From NCBI GenBank assembly GCA_965153455.1, contig OZ234494.1:15624001-15688000 (forward strand): a stretch of DNA of 64,000 nt, read 5' to 3'. Below the pieces are notes generated by a model. The model made no database searches, was not told the DNA's origin, and saw only the letters and a program-made list of their open reading frames with translations. This document shows, piece after piece, positions 62,540 through 64,000 of this stretch. The DNA is from Sphagnum compactum. Taxonomy: Eukaryota; Bryophyta; Sphagnopsida; Sphagnales. Numbering within the stretch: the first letter of the stretch is position 1; the number at the start of each line of letters is the position of its first letter. The position numbers and the translations under genes are program-made.

Positions 62540-62740
62540 CAGTACAGAACCGGGTTGGGTATCATCCGGTTCTCTCACTCAGAACCGGATGGGTACCATC
62601 AGGAGGGATACCCGAGATGATACTCACCTTTAAGGGTCTCAATTTGGTGACAACTGGTTCCTTTAGAATTGGGTTATTAATAAATTTGAATGTTCATACC
62701 TGGGGGGTTCTATTGATAACCTCGGGTCCGGTTCTTAGTT
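62540..62740 (+). repeat. GGTTC/GAACC degenerate repeat (family D), copy 3
   Basis: ACCGGGTTGGGTATCATCCGG, GGTTCTCTCACTCAGAACCGG and CTGGTTCCTTTAGAAT resemble the texture of 45690-46215. The flanks overlap GGTATC-type words. Confidence 0.4.
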
Positions 62741-62830
62741 AAGTTTAGGGTAGCCGTTTAGATTAGGGCTTAGGATGTTAAGTGGGTTTAGGGCGGCAGC
62801 AGTTGAAGATTAAGCAACGGATTAAGGTTA

Positions 62831-62894
62831 GCCAATTGTTGAGGTTTAGGGTTTATCATATTATAAGAAGGCAGCTTCCGTAGGTGATGCCAAG
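62831..62894 (+). promoter_or_regulatory. Possible promoter: CCAAT box, telo-box, TATA
   Basis: GCCAAT at 62831-62836, GGTTTAGGGTTT (telo-box complement) at 62843-62854 and TATTATAAG at 62859-62867 are in promoter-like order. A CAAG|GTATGT splice-donor string follows at 62894/62895. Other TTAGGG words occur at 62755-62800. No coding frame after it is recognised, so any transcript would be non-coding or extend beyond the window. Confidence 0.35.
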
Positions 62895-64000
62895 GTATGT
62901 TTTTTGTTCAGTGTGTTGTGTTTTTCACTTTGTGTTTTTGTTGTAGTCGCAGGGAGGAAAGCCTCAATTTCTTGAGCCTTTTTTCGGTGTTCATGGCACT
63001 ATTTGTCATGCTCTTGTTTTGGGGCTACTCACCATGCTCTTATTCTAGGCGTCCTTCATCATGCTCTTGTTCTACAGCTTCGTGTCGTGCTTTGTTTTGG
63101 AGTTGCTACCACTTGTACTAGGTGGAACTGTTGTTCAACATTTCAAGGTAAATTTGTTTTTTTTTCCAATTTGATCAACAAATTTTCTTTTTTTTGTTTT
63201 GATGTCATTTTTTTGTGGTTGTGTTGTGGTTTTGCAAGAGCTTTCATTACCAACCAACTAGTTGCACAAATTGTTCTTCAAATAAAAACTTCAATATAAA
63301 TATCTTTGTTTGGTTTCCTTTGTTCAAGTTCTTTAACACACCTTGCAGTAAATTGGAATGGAGCCAAATGTTGTTGTTGATGTTGATATGCATGTAAATG
63401 AAAGTGAATTTTTTAATTGAAAAAAATGAAAAAAAGTTGAAAAATCAAGAACAAGTCTAAATTCTCACTTTGGAAATGAGGATAATATGGGAATAGTCCT
63501 TAAGAAATTGCATGAACAAAATAGCTAAATGGAGGCCATGTGGAAGAAATTCTTTAACTTGGGTTTTTTTATTGTTAATGATCAGTTAAAAGTTGATGTG
63601 TCAATCCCACAAGTTATGCATTGTATGTTATGTTGTGAAACACCAATAACTCTTGCAATATTTGGGTAGAAAACTAAGGTAAAGAAAAGTTTCTTATTTA
63701 AAAAATAATGGGATAACTACATTAAAAACACATGTAAATGCAAACCATTCTTTAATTGCAAGAAGATTTGAAGGCATGAACAACATCATAAAAAACCTTA
63801 TGGAAAGACAACTTGCAAAAATAAAGGTCTACAATTAGTGGGAGTGAAATCTTTAAATTCTTTGGGGCCATAGATCCTTACCAAAAAGGTAATATGCATC
63901 AAAGTTTTTTTTGAAGAATCTAGATATTCTTATTGTGAAAAATCATTTACCATTTAATTTTTTGAAAACATGTGGTTGAAATGTTTAGTATTCCAATTAT
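62895..64000. other. Right-end DNA, no gene recognised
   Basis: T-rich, with short frames of up to 98 codons and splice-like strings (CAAG|GTATGT, TTGTAG|TCG, TTTCAAG|GTAAAT). It becomes very AT-rich after 63150. It may be the start of a gene that continues beyond the window, but no protein family is visible. Confidence 0.35.

Noticed and set aside
1-64000. CRISPR arrays, bacterial operons, rRNA or tRNA genes
   Set aside because: No regularly spaced identical repeats with unique spacers, and no tRNA or rRNA sequence that I could recognise. Spliceosomal introns throughout show a nuclear eukaryotic genome.

Overview
This window is nuclear DNA from a streptophyte (green plant lineage) that makes flagellated sperm. 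It holds five intron-rich protein genes separated by AT-rich, repeat-laden intergenic DNA. A B3/PB1 auxin response factor and a plastid-type RH3 DEAD-box helicase place it in streptophytes. An intact CFAP65 axonemal gene excludes seed plants without swimming sperm and the non-flagellate zygnematophytes. The auxin response factor mixes class A and class B hallmarks. Together with a gene-free stretch of about 26 kb, this makes a charophyte alga (Chara-like) or an early-diverging land plant most likely. That last step is inference, not identification.

Layout, + strand: 1-6722 is the 3' 95% of an importin-beta family karyopherin (At3g17340-like; 21 exons seen; 5' end outside the window). 8057-11620 is TATA-binding protein (8 coding exons), with two TATA elements, a telo-box and an overlapping uORF. 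17193-25130 is CFAP65 (10 coding exons, about 1831 aa). Minus strand: 26095-30076 is an auxin response factor (13 coding exons, 830 aa) with uORFs in its leader, convergent with CFAP65. 56748-60892 is the plastid RNA helicase RH3 (10 coding exons, 837 aa), including a tiny last exon that encodes a CCHC zinc knuckle. All exon models were built by hand from GT-AG (one GC-AG) sites, phase continuity and remembered homologues. Every junction listed keeps frame.

Between the genes I find no recognisable reverse transcriptase, integrase or transposase, no tRNA or rRNA and no CRISPR. The space is filled with microsatellites, homopolymer G/C tracts, minisatellites and several diverged dispersed repeat families: a ~450 bp family with three copies, a palindromic GGTATC element, an ATAACC-rich family, a GGTTCTGGTT family, and one good MITE candidate with TAA target-site duplications at 50045-50236. 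A decayed reading frame at about 42834-43443 and an orphan ORF at 51761-52066 are unexplained.

The five genes are unrelated housekeeping or developmental genes (nuclear import, basal transcription, sperm axoneme, auxin transcription, plastid RNA metabolism), as is normal for a plant chromosome. The most interesting items are the ARF leader, where a uORF stop overlaps the ARF start as ATGATG, the mosaic class of that ARF, the overlapping uORF and stop-codon splice donor of TBP, and the palindromic repeat family.
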